Part shown: positions 25,719 through 34,210 of the stretch, one piece after another | Layout of the letters: each line of letters starts with the position of its first letter | Position numbering within the stretch: position 1 is the first letter of the stretch | Source: Pararhizobium polonicum | Lineage (GTDB): Bacteria > Pseudomonadota > Alphaproteobacteria > Rhizobiales > Rhizobiaceae | Assembly (NCBI RefSeq): GCF_001687365.1 | Contig: NZ_LGLV01000012.1 | Coordinates: forward strand, 124,001-188,000 | DNA: 64,000 nucleotides | Direction of reading: 5' to 3' | The notes under the pieces: model-generated | What the model was told of the DNA's origin: nothing | The model's input: the letters and a program-made list of their open reading frames with translations, nothing else | Database searches by the model: none | Program-made: the position numbers and the translations under genes

Positions 25719-27761
25719 GTGTCGGCTGAGCAGAACAAAAGCGATCCCCTCGTCCTCTTCATGCCATCCGGCAAGCGCGGCCGTTTTCCCGTCGGCACGC
25801 CCGTGCTCGACGCGGCGCGATCGCTCGGCGTCTACGTCGAAAGCGTCTGCGGTGGCCGTGCGACCTGCGGCCGCTGCCAGGTGTCGGTGCAGGAAGGCAG
25901 TTTCGCCAAGCACAAGATCGTCTCGTCGCTCGACAATATTTCCGTCAAGGGACCGAAGGAAGAGCGCTACGAAAGCATCCGCGGCCTGCCGGACGGGCGC
26001 CGCCTCTCCTGTTCGTCGCAGATTCTCGGCGATCTCGTCATCGACGTGCCGCAGGACACCGTCATCAATGCGCAGGTCGTGCGCAAGGCCGCCACCGACC
26101 GGGTGATCGAGCGCAATGCCGCCGTCCAGCTCTGCTATGTCGAGGTCGACGAGCCCGACATGCACAAGCCGCTTGGCGATCTCGACCGCCTCAAGGTCAT
26201 GCTGGAAAAGGACTGGGGCTGGAAGGATGTCCTGATTGCACCGCATCTGATCCCGCAGATTCAAGGGATTCTCCGCAAGGGCAACTGGGGCGTCACCGCC
26301 GCCATCCACCGCGATATGGATAGTTCGCGCCCCTTCATCGTCGGCCTCTGGCCGGGCCTGAAGAACGAGGCCTACGGCATTGCCTGCGACATCGGCTCGA
26401 CGACCATCGCCATGCATCTGGTCTCGCTGCTCTCCGGCCGCATCGTCGCCTCCTCCGGCACGTCCAACCCGCAGATCCGCTTCGGCGAAGACCTGATGAG
26501 CCGCGTCTCCTACGTGATGATGAACCCGGATGGCCGCGAAGCCATGACCAAGGCCGTGCGCGAAGCCGTCAACATGCTGATCGGCAAAGTTTGCGCGGAG
26601 GGCGAAGTCGACCGCCACGACATTCTCGACATGGTCTTCGTCGGCAATCCGATCATGCACCACCTCTTTCTCGGCATCGACCCGACCGAACTCGGCCAGG
26701 CGCCCTTTGCGCTCGCCGTTTCCGGCGCGCTGCAATACTGGGCTCACGAGATCGACATCGACGTCAATCGCGGCGCGCGCCTCTATATGCTGCCCTGCAT
26801 CGCCGGCCATGTCGGCGCCGATGCGGCGGGGGCGACATTGGCCGAAGGGCCGTACCGCCAGGACCGGATGATGCTGCTGGTCGATGTCGGCACCAATGCC
26901 GAAATCGTGCTCGGCAACAGGGACCGCGTCGTCGCCGCCTCCTCGCCCACCGGTCCCGCTTTCGAAGGCGCCGAGATTTCCTCCGGCCAGCGGGCCGCAC
27001 CCGGCGCAATCGAGCGCGTGCGAATCGATCCGGAAACGCTGGAGCCGAAATTCCGCGTCATCGGCGTTGAAAAATGGTCGGATGAAGAGGGATTTGCAGA
27101 GGCCGCCACCGCTGTCGGCGTCACCGGCATTTGCGGTTCGGCGATCATCGAAGTGGTGGCGGAGATGTACCTCTGCGGCATCATTTCGGAAGATGGCGTG
27201 GTCGATGGCGGCATGGCGGCCAGGAGCCCGCGCATCCTGCAAAACGGCCGCACCTTCTCCTACCTTCTGCACGATGGCGACCAGCGAATTACGGTGACGC
27301 AGAACGACGTGCGCGCCATCCAGCTTGCCAAGGCAGCGCTTTACGCCGGCATCAAGCTTTTGATGGAAAAGCTCGACATTACGCATGTCGACACGATCCG
27401 CTTTGCCGGCGCCTTCGGATCCTTCATCGATCCGAAATATGCGATGGTCCTCGGCCTCATTCCCGATTGCGATCTCTCCGAGGTCAAGGCCGTCGGCAAC
27501 GCGGCCGGAACCGGCGCCCTGATGGCACTGCTCAACCGCGGCCATCGCCGCGAGATCGAGCAAACCGTCAGCAAAATCGAGAAGATAGAGACGGCACTTG
27601 AATCGAAATTTCAGGAGCATTTCGTCTACGCGATGGCGCTACCGAACAAGGTCGACACCTTTCCGAAGCTGTCCGAAGTGGTGACCCTGCCCGAGCGCAA
27701 GGCACCGGCCGATGACGGCGGAGATGGCGGCGGCAGGCGCCGGCGGCGCAGCCGCGAATAG
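25719..27761 (+). CDS. 2Fe-2S/ASKHA corrinoid activation protein (RACo-like)
   Basis: The 680-residue protein reactivates corrinoid proteins whose cobalt has oxidised to Co(II), using ATP. The N-terminal ferredoxin domain has ligands C44, C50, C53 and C98 (CGGRATCGRC), and the rest is an ASKHA (DUF4445) domain with DIGSTTIAMHL, LLVDVGTNAEIVLG and SSPTGPAFEGAEISSG. The 2Fe-2S N-terminus matches RACo, not the C-terminal 4Fe-4S RamA type. The start is GTG with AATAGGAA upstream. The C-terminus ends in a Gly-then-Arg run (DGGGRRRRRSRE) beyond the catalytic fold. It is the last gene of the plus-strand module. Confidence 0.92.
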   Translation: MSAEQNKSDPLVLFMPSGKRGRFPVGTPVLDAARSLGVYVESVCGGRATCGRCQVSVQEGSFAKHKIVSSLDNISVKGPKEERYESIRGLPDGRRLSCSSQILGDLVIDVPQDTVINAQVVRKAATDRVIERNAAVQLCYVEVDEPDMHKPLGDLDRLKVMLEKDWGWKDVLIAPHLIPQIQGILRKGNWGVTAAIHRDMDSSRPFIVGLWPGLKNEAYGIACDIGSTTIAMHLVSLLSGRIVASSGTSNPQIRFGEDLMSRVSYVMMNPDGREAMTKAVREAVNMLIGKVCAEGEVDRHDILDMVFVGNPIMHHLFLGIDPTELGQAPFALAVSGALQYWAHEIDIDVNRGARLYMLPCIAGHVGADAAGATLAEGPYRQDRMMLLVDVGTNAEIVLGNRDRVVAASSPTGPAFEGAEISSGQRAAPGAIERVRIDPETLEPKFRVIGVEKWSDEEGFAEAATAVGVTGICGSAIIEVVAEMYLCGIISEDGVVDGGMAARSPRILQNGRTFSYLLHDGDQRITVTQNDVRAIQLAKAALYAGIKLLMEKLDITHVDTIRFAGAFGSFIDPKYAMVLGLIPDCDLSEVKAVGNAAGTGALMALLNRGHRREIEQTVSKIEKIETALESKFQEHFVYAMALPNKVDTFPKLSEVVTLPERKAPADDGGDGGGRRRRRSRE

Positions 27762-27810
27762 AGCGCTTCATCTTCAAGCGCTCTACGCGCCACCGGGCCG
27801 GTCTTCGACC

Positions 27811-28695
27811 TTATTGAAATCCGACGAAGGCCGTCCGGACGTGTTCGGCAACGGCCAGAACCGGGGCCGAGGCGTTGTCGACCACCTGCAGGCCGATATT
27901 GTAGTGGCCGAGTTCCGGCAGGCCCTCCGCCTCGCCGAGCGCCACCAGATCGCCCTGAACCAGATAGCGCGGCAGCGGCGCAATCGCGAGATCCGCCTGG
28001 ATGGCGGCGCGCTGTCCCGTCGTGTGGGCGCTGAGGAAGGCGACGCGGAAGTCGCGGCCGGATTGCGTCAGCTGTTCCACCGCGTTCGCCCGCCAGACGC
28101 AGCCGTCCTCCCACATGGAGATCGGCAGCGGTGCGCGCGTGTGGGCCGTTCCGCATTTCGTGCCCGCCCAAACGAGTTTTTCGGACACGAGGATTTCTCC
28201 GCCACCGGTGTTTTCACCGGCCATGCTGTTGAACAGGGCAATGTCCATGCGATGTTCGTCCACGCGCTTGCGCATGACGATGCTGTTGCCGATCGTCACG
28301 TCCACCGTCACGTTCGGATAGGATTCGGAAAACCGCTTCAGCACCTCGGGAAGGATGCGCTCGCCGATATCCTCCGGCGCACCGACACGCACGACACCGT
28401 TCATATCCGGCAGCAGGAAGCGCGAGACCGCCTCGTTGTTGAGCGCCAGCATGCGCCGCGCGAAACCAAGCAGCACCTCGCCCTTCGGCGTCAGCGACAC
28501 CGAGCGCGCATCGCGCAGGAACAGGACGCAACCAAGCGTTTCCTCAAGCTTCTTGATCTGCATGGAGACCGCCGACGGCGTCCGGTAAACGGTCTCGGCC
28601 GCCGTGGTGAAGTTTCCAGTTTCAGCGATGGCGACGAACGTCTTCAGGATGTCCAGTTCGAGAAGGGGAAGGACATGCCGCAGCATCATATTCAT
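27811..28695 (-). CDS. LysR-family transcriptional regulator
   Basis: The 294-residue protein has an N-terminal winged helix-turn-helix (residues about 10-70, FVAIAETGNFTTAAETVYRTPSAVS) and a C-terminal periplasmic-binding-like effector domain (from about residue 95). It faces away from the corrinoid activator and is divergent from the DUF1127 gene, with a 119-base AT-rich spacer (28696-28814) where its site would be expected. Being adjacent to the methyl-transfer module makes it a candidate regulator of it, but LysR members most often control the divergent gene. Confidence 0.9.
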   Translation of the reverse strand: MNMMLRHVLPLLELDILKTFVAIAETGNFTTAAETVYRTPSAVSMQIKKLEETLGCVLFLRDARSVSLTPKGEVLLGFARRMLALNNEAVSRFLLPDMNGVVRVGAPEDIGERILPEVLKRFSESYPNVTVDVTIGNSIVMRKRVDEHRMDIALFNSMAGENTGGGEILVSEKLVWAGTKCGTAHTRAPLPISMWEDGCVWRANAVEQLTQSGRDFRVAFLSAHTTGQRAAIQADLAIAPLPRYLVQGDLVALGEAEGLPELGHYNIGLQVVDNASAPVLAVAEHVRTAFVGFQ

Positions 28696-28814
28696 GGGAG
28701 CCTCACGGATCAGATTTTCTGATTTATACCATTACTTCATTTCGTTTGATTGAACATCAAAGCGGCGCGATAGTCAAGTTACCAACATCGGAGACGTGAC
28801 GAAAGGAGCTTCCC

Positions 28815-29051
28815 ATGTCCCTGCACTATGACACGACGACAGCCCGCAAGGACGTCATTCGGCCGAATGCCGGCGGCTTTTCATTGGCCCTGCGCCAAAT
28901 GTTTGCACCGCTCGTCCATCAGATAAGCGCGAGGCACCACGCCCGCAAGATTGCCGATGCGCGCAGAGCGACACAGCGGGAGATTTCCGGTCTGCCCGCC
29001 AGTCTGCAGCAGGATCTGGCCTTTTCCGATGGCACGATCATCGCCCGTTGA
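28815..29051 (+). CDS. DUF1127 small protein
   Basis: The 78-residue basic protein (MSLHYDTTTARKDV) ends with a helical, Arg-rich segment, ARHHARKIADARRATQREIS, then LPASLQQDL, in the DUF1127 style. AAAGGAGCTTCCC precedes the ATG. DUF1127 proteins of rhizobia and Agrobacterium affect phosphate, carbon or RNA homeostasis, but no biochemical role is fixed. A hairpin at 29082-29110 follows. Another member lies at 36727-36933. Confidence 0.75.
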   Translation: MSLHYDTTTARKDVIRPNAGGFSLALRQMFAPLVHQISARHHARKIADARRATQREISGLPASLQQDLAFSDGTIIAR

Positions 29052-29081
29052 ACCGCACGGCAATTGCAGCAAAATCCCAGC

Positions 29082-29110
29082 GATCGGGCCCGTGAAAAAC
29101 GGGACCGATC
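29082..29110 (+). terminator. hairpin after the DUF1127 gene
   Basis: Arms GATCGGGCCCGT and ACGGGACCGATC pair at 11 of 12 positions around a GAAAA loop. No T-tract follows, so it may be a processing or partial termination site before the histidine kinase gene. Confidence 0.45.
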
Positions 29111-29218
29111 CCGTTGCCGCAAGATCGACTATAGAACGGCCCTTGGAAACGGTGGCATTGGCCTCTAAACTCCCTCCCGACGGCAGCAATGCCACCAGGA
29201 GGAAACGAGGGGGGAGCC

Positions 29219-31066
29219 TTGCAGTCCGTGAGATACCGCCTTGTTGCAGCGATCTGTATTGTCCCTCTCGTTCTCTATGCCGTGATTTTCCAGGGCGGAG
29301 CACTGGCGACGCGCAGCTACATGGACGAGGCCTCGCTTCAGGCAAGCTCGGCATTACGGCTGGCTGTCTCGGCGCTCAGTGGCCATCTCAGCCGCTACGA
29401 ACCCTTGCCGGCGCTGATCTCCGATCATGACGGCATCGAGGACCTGATCGTCCATCCGGATGACCAATCCCTGCGCGACGCGGCAAATATCTACCTCAAG
29501 GACATCAACAACCTGCTGGAATCCTCCGACATCTACGTCATGACGCTGGACGGAAACACGATCGCTGCCAGCAACTACGACCAGCCGGCCAGCTTTGTCG
29601 GGGAGAATTTCAGCTATCGGCCCTATTTCCAGGAAGCCGCCCGGGGCAACCAGTCGCGCTTCTATGCACTCGGCACCACCTCCCTGAAGCGCGGCTATTA
29701 TTTCGCCTCGCCGATCACCGTGGGAGACCGCATCCGCGGCGTCATCGTTTTCAAGGTCGATATCGACTCCATCGAAACGTCATGGCGCGGCGGCGAGTAC
29801 AAGATCTTCGTCTCCGACCCCGAAGGCATCATCTTCATGACCGGCAGCCCGGAATGGCTCTATTCCGGCATCCTGCCCCTCAACAGAGAGCGCCTGCAGA
29901 AGACCCACGCATCGCGGCGCTACGCCGAAGCCGTGCTGAAACCGCTGCCGATTGTCCGCAATACGCTCGATGACCATGAGCTGATGACCATCAACACAGC
30001 CGACAGCAGGGAATATCTGGTCCTGTCGCACTACATGCCGGAGGCCGACTGGACCGTGAATGTGCTGATGGACACCGCGTCCGTGCGCAGCCAGGCCCGC
30101 ACCATGATCGTCGCCGTCGTTCTCTTTCTCTGCCTTGCCGGCCTGGCGCTGGCCATTTTCCTGCAGCGCCGCGCCCGGCTTGCGGAGCGCATGCGCATGC
30201 AGATCGAGGCCCGCGCCGAACTGGAGCACCGGGTCGAGGAACGCACCGCCGATCTCGCGCTCGTTAACCGGCGCATCGAGGAAGAGATCGCCGAGCGGCG
30301 CTTGACCGAGCAGGAATTGCGCAAGACCCAGGCCGACCTGATCCAGGCCGGCAAGCTTGCGGGGCTGGGGCAGATGTCGGCCGCCCTTTCCCACGAACTC
30401 AACCAGCCCCTGGCAGCCGCCAAGACCTATGCCGACAGCGCGGCGATGCTGATCGATCTGGAACGCGTGCCGGAGGCCCGCGACAACGTCCGGCGCATCT
30501 CCGGCCTGATCGACCGCATGGCCTCCATCAGCCGCCACCTGCGCAACTTCGCCCGCAAGCCCAATGAAAAGCTGGGGCCCGTGGCGCTCGACGCCGTGAT
30601 CGCCGATACGCTGGAGATCGTCTCGGCGCGCCTGAAAACGGCCGATGCCGATCTCGAGATCGATCTCGGCGGCAAGGCTGGATTGGTCGGGGCCGGATTG
30701 GTCAAGGCCGGGTCCGTCCGGTTGCAGCAGGTTCTCGTCAACATCATCACCAATGCAGCGGATGCCATCGAAGGCCTTGCCGACCGGCGCATCCATCTCT
30801 CGACGGAATATCACGGCGAAAAAATCATCCTGACGATCAGGGACCATGGCCCCGGCGTGCCCGCCGCGATCACGGACCGCATCTTCGACCCCTTCTTCAC
30901 CACCAAAGGGGTCGGCAAGGGGCTGGGCCTCGGTCTCTCCATCTCCTACAATATCGTCAAGGATTTCGGCGGCAGTCTCTCCGTCACCAACCATCCGGAG
31001 GGCGGCGCCATGTTTCGCATTGAACTTGAAGCGGCGAACGCCACGGCCCGGGAGGCCGCAGAATGA
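29219..31066 (+). CDS. DctB-type C4-dicarboxylate/carboxylate sensor histidine kinase
   Basis: The 615-residue kinase has a membrane segment (about 5-26), a periplasmic dCache-like sensor (about 30-290), a second membrane segment (about 300-320), a coiled coil, and a cytoplasmic HisKA/HATPase unit: AALSHELNQPLAAAKTYADS holds the phosphorylated His, NIITNAADAIEG is the N-box and DHGPGVP and GLGLSISYNI the G-boxes. This is the DctB/NtrB-type HisKA arrangement. The response regulator starts in a 4-base ATGA overlap. I chose a TTG at 29219 (GGGGGGAGCC upstream); an ATG at 29189 lacks a ribosome site. The adjacent tctCBA genes make a tricarboxylate a likely ligand. Confidence 0.88.
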   Translation: MQSVRYRLVAAICIVPLVLYAVIFQGGALATRSYMDEASLQASSALRLAVSALSGHLSRYEPLPALISDHDGIEDLIVHPDDQSLRDAANIYLKDINNLLESSDIYVMTLDGNTIAASNYDQPASFVGENFSYRPYFQEAARGNQSRFYALGTTSLKRGYYFASPITVGDRIRGVIVFKVDIDSIETSWRGGEYKIFVSDPEGIIFMTGSPEWLYSGILPLNRERLQKTHASRRYAEAVLKPLPIVRNTLDDHELMTINTADSREYLVLSHYMPEADWTVNVLMDTASVRSQARTMIVAVVLFLCLAGLALAIFLQRRARLAERMRMQIEARAELEHRVEERTADLALVNRRIEEEIAERRLTEQELRKTQADLIQAGKLAGLGQMSAALSHELNQPLAAAKTYADSAAMLIDLERVPEARDNVRRISGLIDRMASISRHLRNFARKPNEKLGPVALDAVIADTLEIVSARLKTADADLEIDLGGKAGLVGAGLVKAGSVRLQQVLVNIITNAADAIEGLADRRIHLSTEYHGEKIILTIRDHGPGVPAAITDRIFDPFFTTKGVGKGLGLGLSISYNIVKDFGGSLSVTNHPEGGAMFRIELEAANATAREAAE

Positions 31067-32418
31067 GCGACGCCCGTGTCCTGCTGGTCGATGACGAAGA
31101 GGAAATGCGCCGCTCCACCGCGCAGGCGCTGGAACTGTTCGGCCTCGCGGTCGACACGTTTTCGAGCGCCGAGAACATTCTGGAACTGATCGGCTACAGT
31201 TTTTCCGGCGTCGTGATCAGCGATATCCGCATGCCCGGCATGGATGGCATGACCCTTTTGCAGCGGATCCGCGAGGTGGATGCCGAAATCCCGGTTATTC
31301 TCGTCACCGGCCACGGCGACGTGCAACTGGCCGTCAAGGCGATGCGCGAAGGCGTCTACGACTTTCTCGAAAAGCCGTTTACCGCCCAGCATCTGGCAGC
31401 AATCGCCCGCCGGGCGCTCGACCGCCGCAGCCTCGTGCTGGAAAACCGGCGCTTGCGCGCCGTTGCCGGCAAGCGCGACGATATCGAGGCAAGACTGCCG
31501 GGACGGACGCAGGCCATGGTCGACCTGCGCTACCGCCTGCGTGCCATCGGCGCCACCGATGCGGACACGCTGATCATCGGCGAGACCGGCGTCGGCAAGG
31601 AGGTCGTTGCCCGCGCACTGCACGATATCAGTGCACGCGCCGACCGGCCGCTGATCGCCATCAACTGCGCCGCCCTGCCGGAAAACCTGATCGAGAGCGA
31701 ACTGTTCGGCCATGAGGCCGGCGCCTTTCCCGGCGCGCTTCGTCCACGCTACGGCAAGTTCGAGCATGGCCGCGGCGGCACTATCCTGCTCGACGAGATC
31801 GGTTCCCTGCCCTATGACCTGCAGGCCAAGTTCCTGCGCGTGCTGCAGGAACGGGTGATCACCCGGCTCGGCTCCAACGAGATCGTGCCGCTCGACGTGC
31901 GCTTCGTGGCCACCAGCAAGGTCGATCTGGAGGCGGAAGTCGCGGCCGGACGCTTCCGGGCAGATCTCCTGTACCGGCTGAATGTCGCCACCCTGCATGT
32001 CCCCACCCTGGCACAGCGAAAGGCCGATATCCCGCTGTTGTTCCTCCAATTGGTGCGGGAGGCGGCGGCCCGCTACGTCCGCAACGACATCGATGTGCCG
32101 CCGGAGCTGATCACCGAGATTGCCGAGCGCTCCTGGCCGGGCAATGTCCGCGAACTGCGTAACGCCGCCGACCGGCTCGTGCTCGGCCTCGACACCAAGC
32201 CGGATGAGGGACAAGCTTCAGCGGAGCGGCCGCGGCTGGCAGACAAGGTTGCCGCCTATGAACGCGGCATCATCGCCAGCGCGCTTGCCGCCCATGGCGG
32301 CGCGCTTCGGCCCGTCTATGAGCTGCTCGGAATATCGCGCAAGACCCTCTACGAGAAAATGCAGAAATACGGGCTTGATAAAAGAATGCCGGTTACGGAC
32401 GACGACTACGCCCTTTGA
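31063..32418 (+). CDS. DctD-type sigma-54-dependent response regulator with GAFPGA variant
   Basis: The 451-residue protein has a receiver with phospho-Asp D54 (VISDIRMPG), an AAA+ sigma-54 activation domain with Walker A GETGVGKE, Walker B LLDEIG and R-finger region RADLLYRLN, and a Fis-type helix-turn-helix (LLGISRKTLYEKM). The loop that contacts sigma-54, normally GAFTGA, reads GAFPGA (codons 31720-31737, Pro223). It is coupled to the kinase. The sigma-54-like promoter and inverted repeat before tctC (32428-32530) suggest it drives that operon. Normal bacterial TctD regulators are OmpR-like, so this is a different solution for tct control. Confidence 0.9.
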   Translation: MSDARVLLVDDEEEMRRSTAQALELFGLAVDTFSSAENILELIGYSFSGVVISDIRMPGMDGMTLLQRIREVDAEIPVILVTGHGDVQLAVKAMREGVYDFLEKPFTAQHLAAIARRALDRRSLVLENRRLRAVAGKRDDIEARLPGRTQAMVDLRYRLRAIGATDADTLIIGETGVGKEVVARALHDISARADRPLIAINCAALPENLIESELFGHEAGAFPGALRPRYGKFEHGRGGTILLDEIGSLPYDLQAKFLRVLQERVITRLGSNEIVPLDVRFVATSKVDLEAEVAAGRFRADLLYRLNVATLHVPTLAQRKADIPLLFLQLVREAAARYVRNDIDVPPELITEIAERSWPGNVRELRNAADRLVLGLDTKPDEGQASAERPRLADKVAAYERGIIASALAAHGGALRPVYELLGISRKTLYEKMQKYGLDKRMPVTDDDYAL

Positions 32419-32427
32419 TCGGCAAAC

Positions 32428-32443
32428 GGGTGGAAATCCACCC
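32428..32443. promoter_or_regulatory. inverted repeat, candidate enhancer (UAS) for the DctD-type regulator
   Basis: A perfect repeat GGGTGG-AAAT-CCACCC lies just after the regulator stop and about 105 bases before the start expected from the sigma-54-like promoter at 32515. That distance is typical for NtrC/DctD-type enhancer sites. It could also be a weak terminator, though no T-tract follows. Confidence 0.45.
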
Positions 32444-32514
32444 ATCATTGCGGGCGGATGTTTCCAATCTTACCCATGCTGCATCGCACTCTCTGCGAAA
32501 AGCGCTGAGCGCTC

Positions 32515-32530
32515 CGGCAGAACGGTTGCC
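32515..32530 (+). promoter_or_regulatory. sigma-54-like -24/-12 promoter of tctCBA
   Basis: CGGCAG-AACGG-TTGCC matches the consensus TGGCAC-N5-TTGC in spacing (GG, 10 bases, GC) and at 8 of 10 core positions. It is the only such match I found in the 204-base region before tctC, and it sits downstream of a sigma-54 activator gene. Confidence 0.5.
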
Positions 32531-32622
32531 CGACGGCTCCCGCACACCACAAATAAAGCATCCAGAATCGGCGCGGGAGGAGCTGCGCCGGCTGGCAACA
32601 TATTTCATCCGGGAGGACTTCG

Positions 32623-33606
32623 ATGAAAATCCTGAAAGCCATGCTTGGCATGACGGCGCTGGCCGCCATCTCGCTCGTTTCCGTTGCCGCGAACGCTCAG
32701 ACCTATCCGGACCGCACGATCACCATGGTCGTTCCCTTCTCGGCCGGCGGCCCGACCGATACGGTCGCCCGGCTCGTTGCCGAATCCATGTCGAAGGACC
32801 TTGGCCAGCAGATCGTCGTCGAGAACGTCGGTGGCGCCGGCGGATCGCTGGGCGCGGGCCGCGTGGCACAGTCAGATCCGGACGGCTACACAATCCTGCT
32901 GCACCATATCGGCATGGCGACATCAGCCACGCTCTACCGCAAGCTCGCCTATGACACGCTGAACGCCTTCGAATATGTCGGTCTCGTCACCGACGTGCCG
33001 ATGACCATCGTCGCCCGCAAGGATTTCGAACCAACCGACCTCAAGGGCCTGATCGACTACGTCAAGGCCAACAAGGACAAGGTGACCGTCGCCAATGCCG
33101 GCATCGGTGCCGCCTCGCATCTTTGCGGCATGATGTTCATGAGCGCCATCGAAACACCGCTCGTCACCGTTCCCTACAAGGGTACGGGCCCGGCCATGAC
33201 CGACCTGCTCGGCGGCCAGGTCGACATCATGTGCGACCAGACCACCAACACCACCAAACAGATCCTCGGCGGCACGATCAAGGCCTATGCCGTGACCTCA
33301 CCCGCCCGTCTTCCGGTCCTGCCGGACGTACCGACGGCTGCCGAAGGTGGCCTGGCCGATTTCCAGGTCGGTATCTGGCACGGCGTTTATGCGCCGAAGG
33401 GCACGCCGACAGAAGCCACTGAACGCCTGTCGAAGGCGCTTCAGGTGGCGCTCAAGGATCCGAACGTCGTCGCCCGCTTCGCCGAACTCGGCACTGTCCC
33501 CTCCTCGGAAGCCGATGCGACGCCTGCCGCCCTCAAGGCCAAGCTCGAAACCGAAATTGCCCGCTGGAAGCCGGTGATCGAAGCGGCCGGCCAGTACGCC
33601 GACTGA
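32623..33606 (+). CDS. tctC: tripartite tricarboxylate transporter substrate-binding protein
   Basis: The 327-residue protein has a signal peptide (MKILKAMLGMTALAAISLVSVAANAQ) and the TctC/BugD fold, with YPDRTITMVVPFSAGGPTDTVAR at the mature N-terminus, VPYKGTGPAMTDLLGGQVDIM and the usual helix ending near IKPV. It binds a carboxylate, most often citrate or a related acid, and passes it to TctAB. GGGAGGACTTCG precedes the start. A 12-bp hairpin follows before tctB. Confidence 0.92.
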   Translation: MKILKAMLGMTALAAISLVSVAANAQTYPDRTITMVVPFSAGGPTDTVARLVAESMSKDLGQQIVVENVGGAGGSLGAGRVAQSDPDGYTILLHHIGMATSATLYRKLAYDTLNAFEYVGLVTDVPMTIVARKDFEPTDLKGLIDYVKANKDKVTVANAGIGAASHLCGMMFMSAIETPLVTVPYKGTGPAMTDLLGGQVDIMCDQTTNTTKQILGGTIKAYAVTSPARLPVLPDVPTAAEGGLADFQVGIWHGVYAPKGTPTEATERLSKALQVALKDPNVVARFAELGTVPSSEADATPAALKAKLETEIARWKPVIEAAGQYAD

Positions 33607-33638
33607 TCCGTCGTTCCCGTCATCGCAAAGGTCTCTTT

Positions 33639-33667
33639 CGCCTTCCTCTTTCGTCAAGAGGAAGGCG
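33639..33667 (+). other. perfect hairpin between tctC and tctB
   Basis: A 12-bp perfect stem (CGCCTTCCTCTT with AAGAGGAAGGCG) and a TCGTC loop lie between the binding-protein gene and the small membrane subunit. As with the hairpin at 7060, it probably stabilises the upstream message or partly attenuates the membrane genes. Confidence 0.65.
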
Positions 33668-33739
33668 TCTGCCTAATCTCCCTTCGGGCAATTCCGAGGG
33701 ATGACGGCACCGGAGACCGCTCTGCATCAAGGAGGCATC

Positions 33740-34201
33740 ATGAAATCCCTATCCTTCGATACCACCAACGCGCTCTGCGGCGCGCTTTTCATCGGGCTTG
33801 GCGGCTTCTTCGTCTATCAATGCCTCGGGCTTGAACTCGGCACGGCATTCAGGATGGGCCCCGGCTATTTTCCGCTGATGCTCGCGCTCGTCCTGTCGTT
33901 GCTCGGCATTATCATTCTGATTCAGTCGACGCGCGTCGAAGGCGAGCCGATCGGGCCGGTTGCCTGGCGCGGCATGCTGTTCATCCTGCCGGCGCCGATC
34001 TTCTTCGGGCTGACCGTGCGCGGCCTCGGTTTCGTTCCGTCGCTGTTCTTCACCGCCCTGATCGCCTGCTTTGCATCACAGAAGATGAAGCCGCTGACCG
34101 CGATCGTGCTCTCGATCGCACTGACGATCTTTTCGGTCGCCGTGTTCAGCTACGCGCTTGGCCTGCCTTTCCAGCGCTTCGGCCCCTGGGTCAGATTCTA
34201 G
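33740..34201 (+). CDS. tctB: tripartite tricarboxylate transporter small membrane subunit
   Basis: The 153-residue protein has four hydrophobic helices and the TctB pattern, with an early MGPGYFPLMLALVLSLLGIIIL region. It forms the small membrane subunit with TctA. AAGGAGGCATC lies before the ATG at 33740; an in-frame start at 33701 lacks that site. tctA starts 9 bases after its stop. Confidence 0.9.
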   Translation: MKSLSFDTTNALCGALFIGLGGFFVYQCLGLELGTAFRMGPGYFPLMLALVLSLLGIIILIQSTRVEGEPIGPVAWRGMLFILPAPIFFGLTVRGLGFVPSLFFTALIACFASQKMKPLTAIVLSIALTIFSVAVFSYALGLPFQRFGPWVRF

Positions 34202-34210
34202 GACATCACG

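Noticed and set aside
25680-27620. Long minus-strand open frame of 646 codons
   Set aside because: It mirrors the corrinoid activator gene and has the same shadow composition; the plus-strand protein has clear domains.
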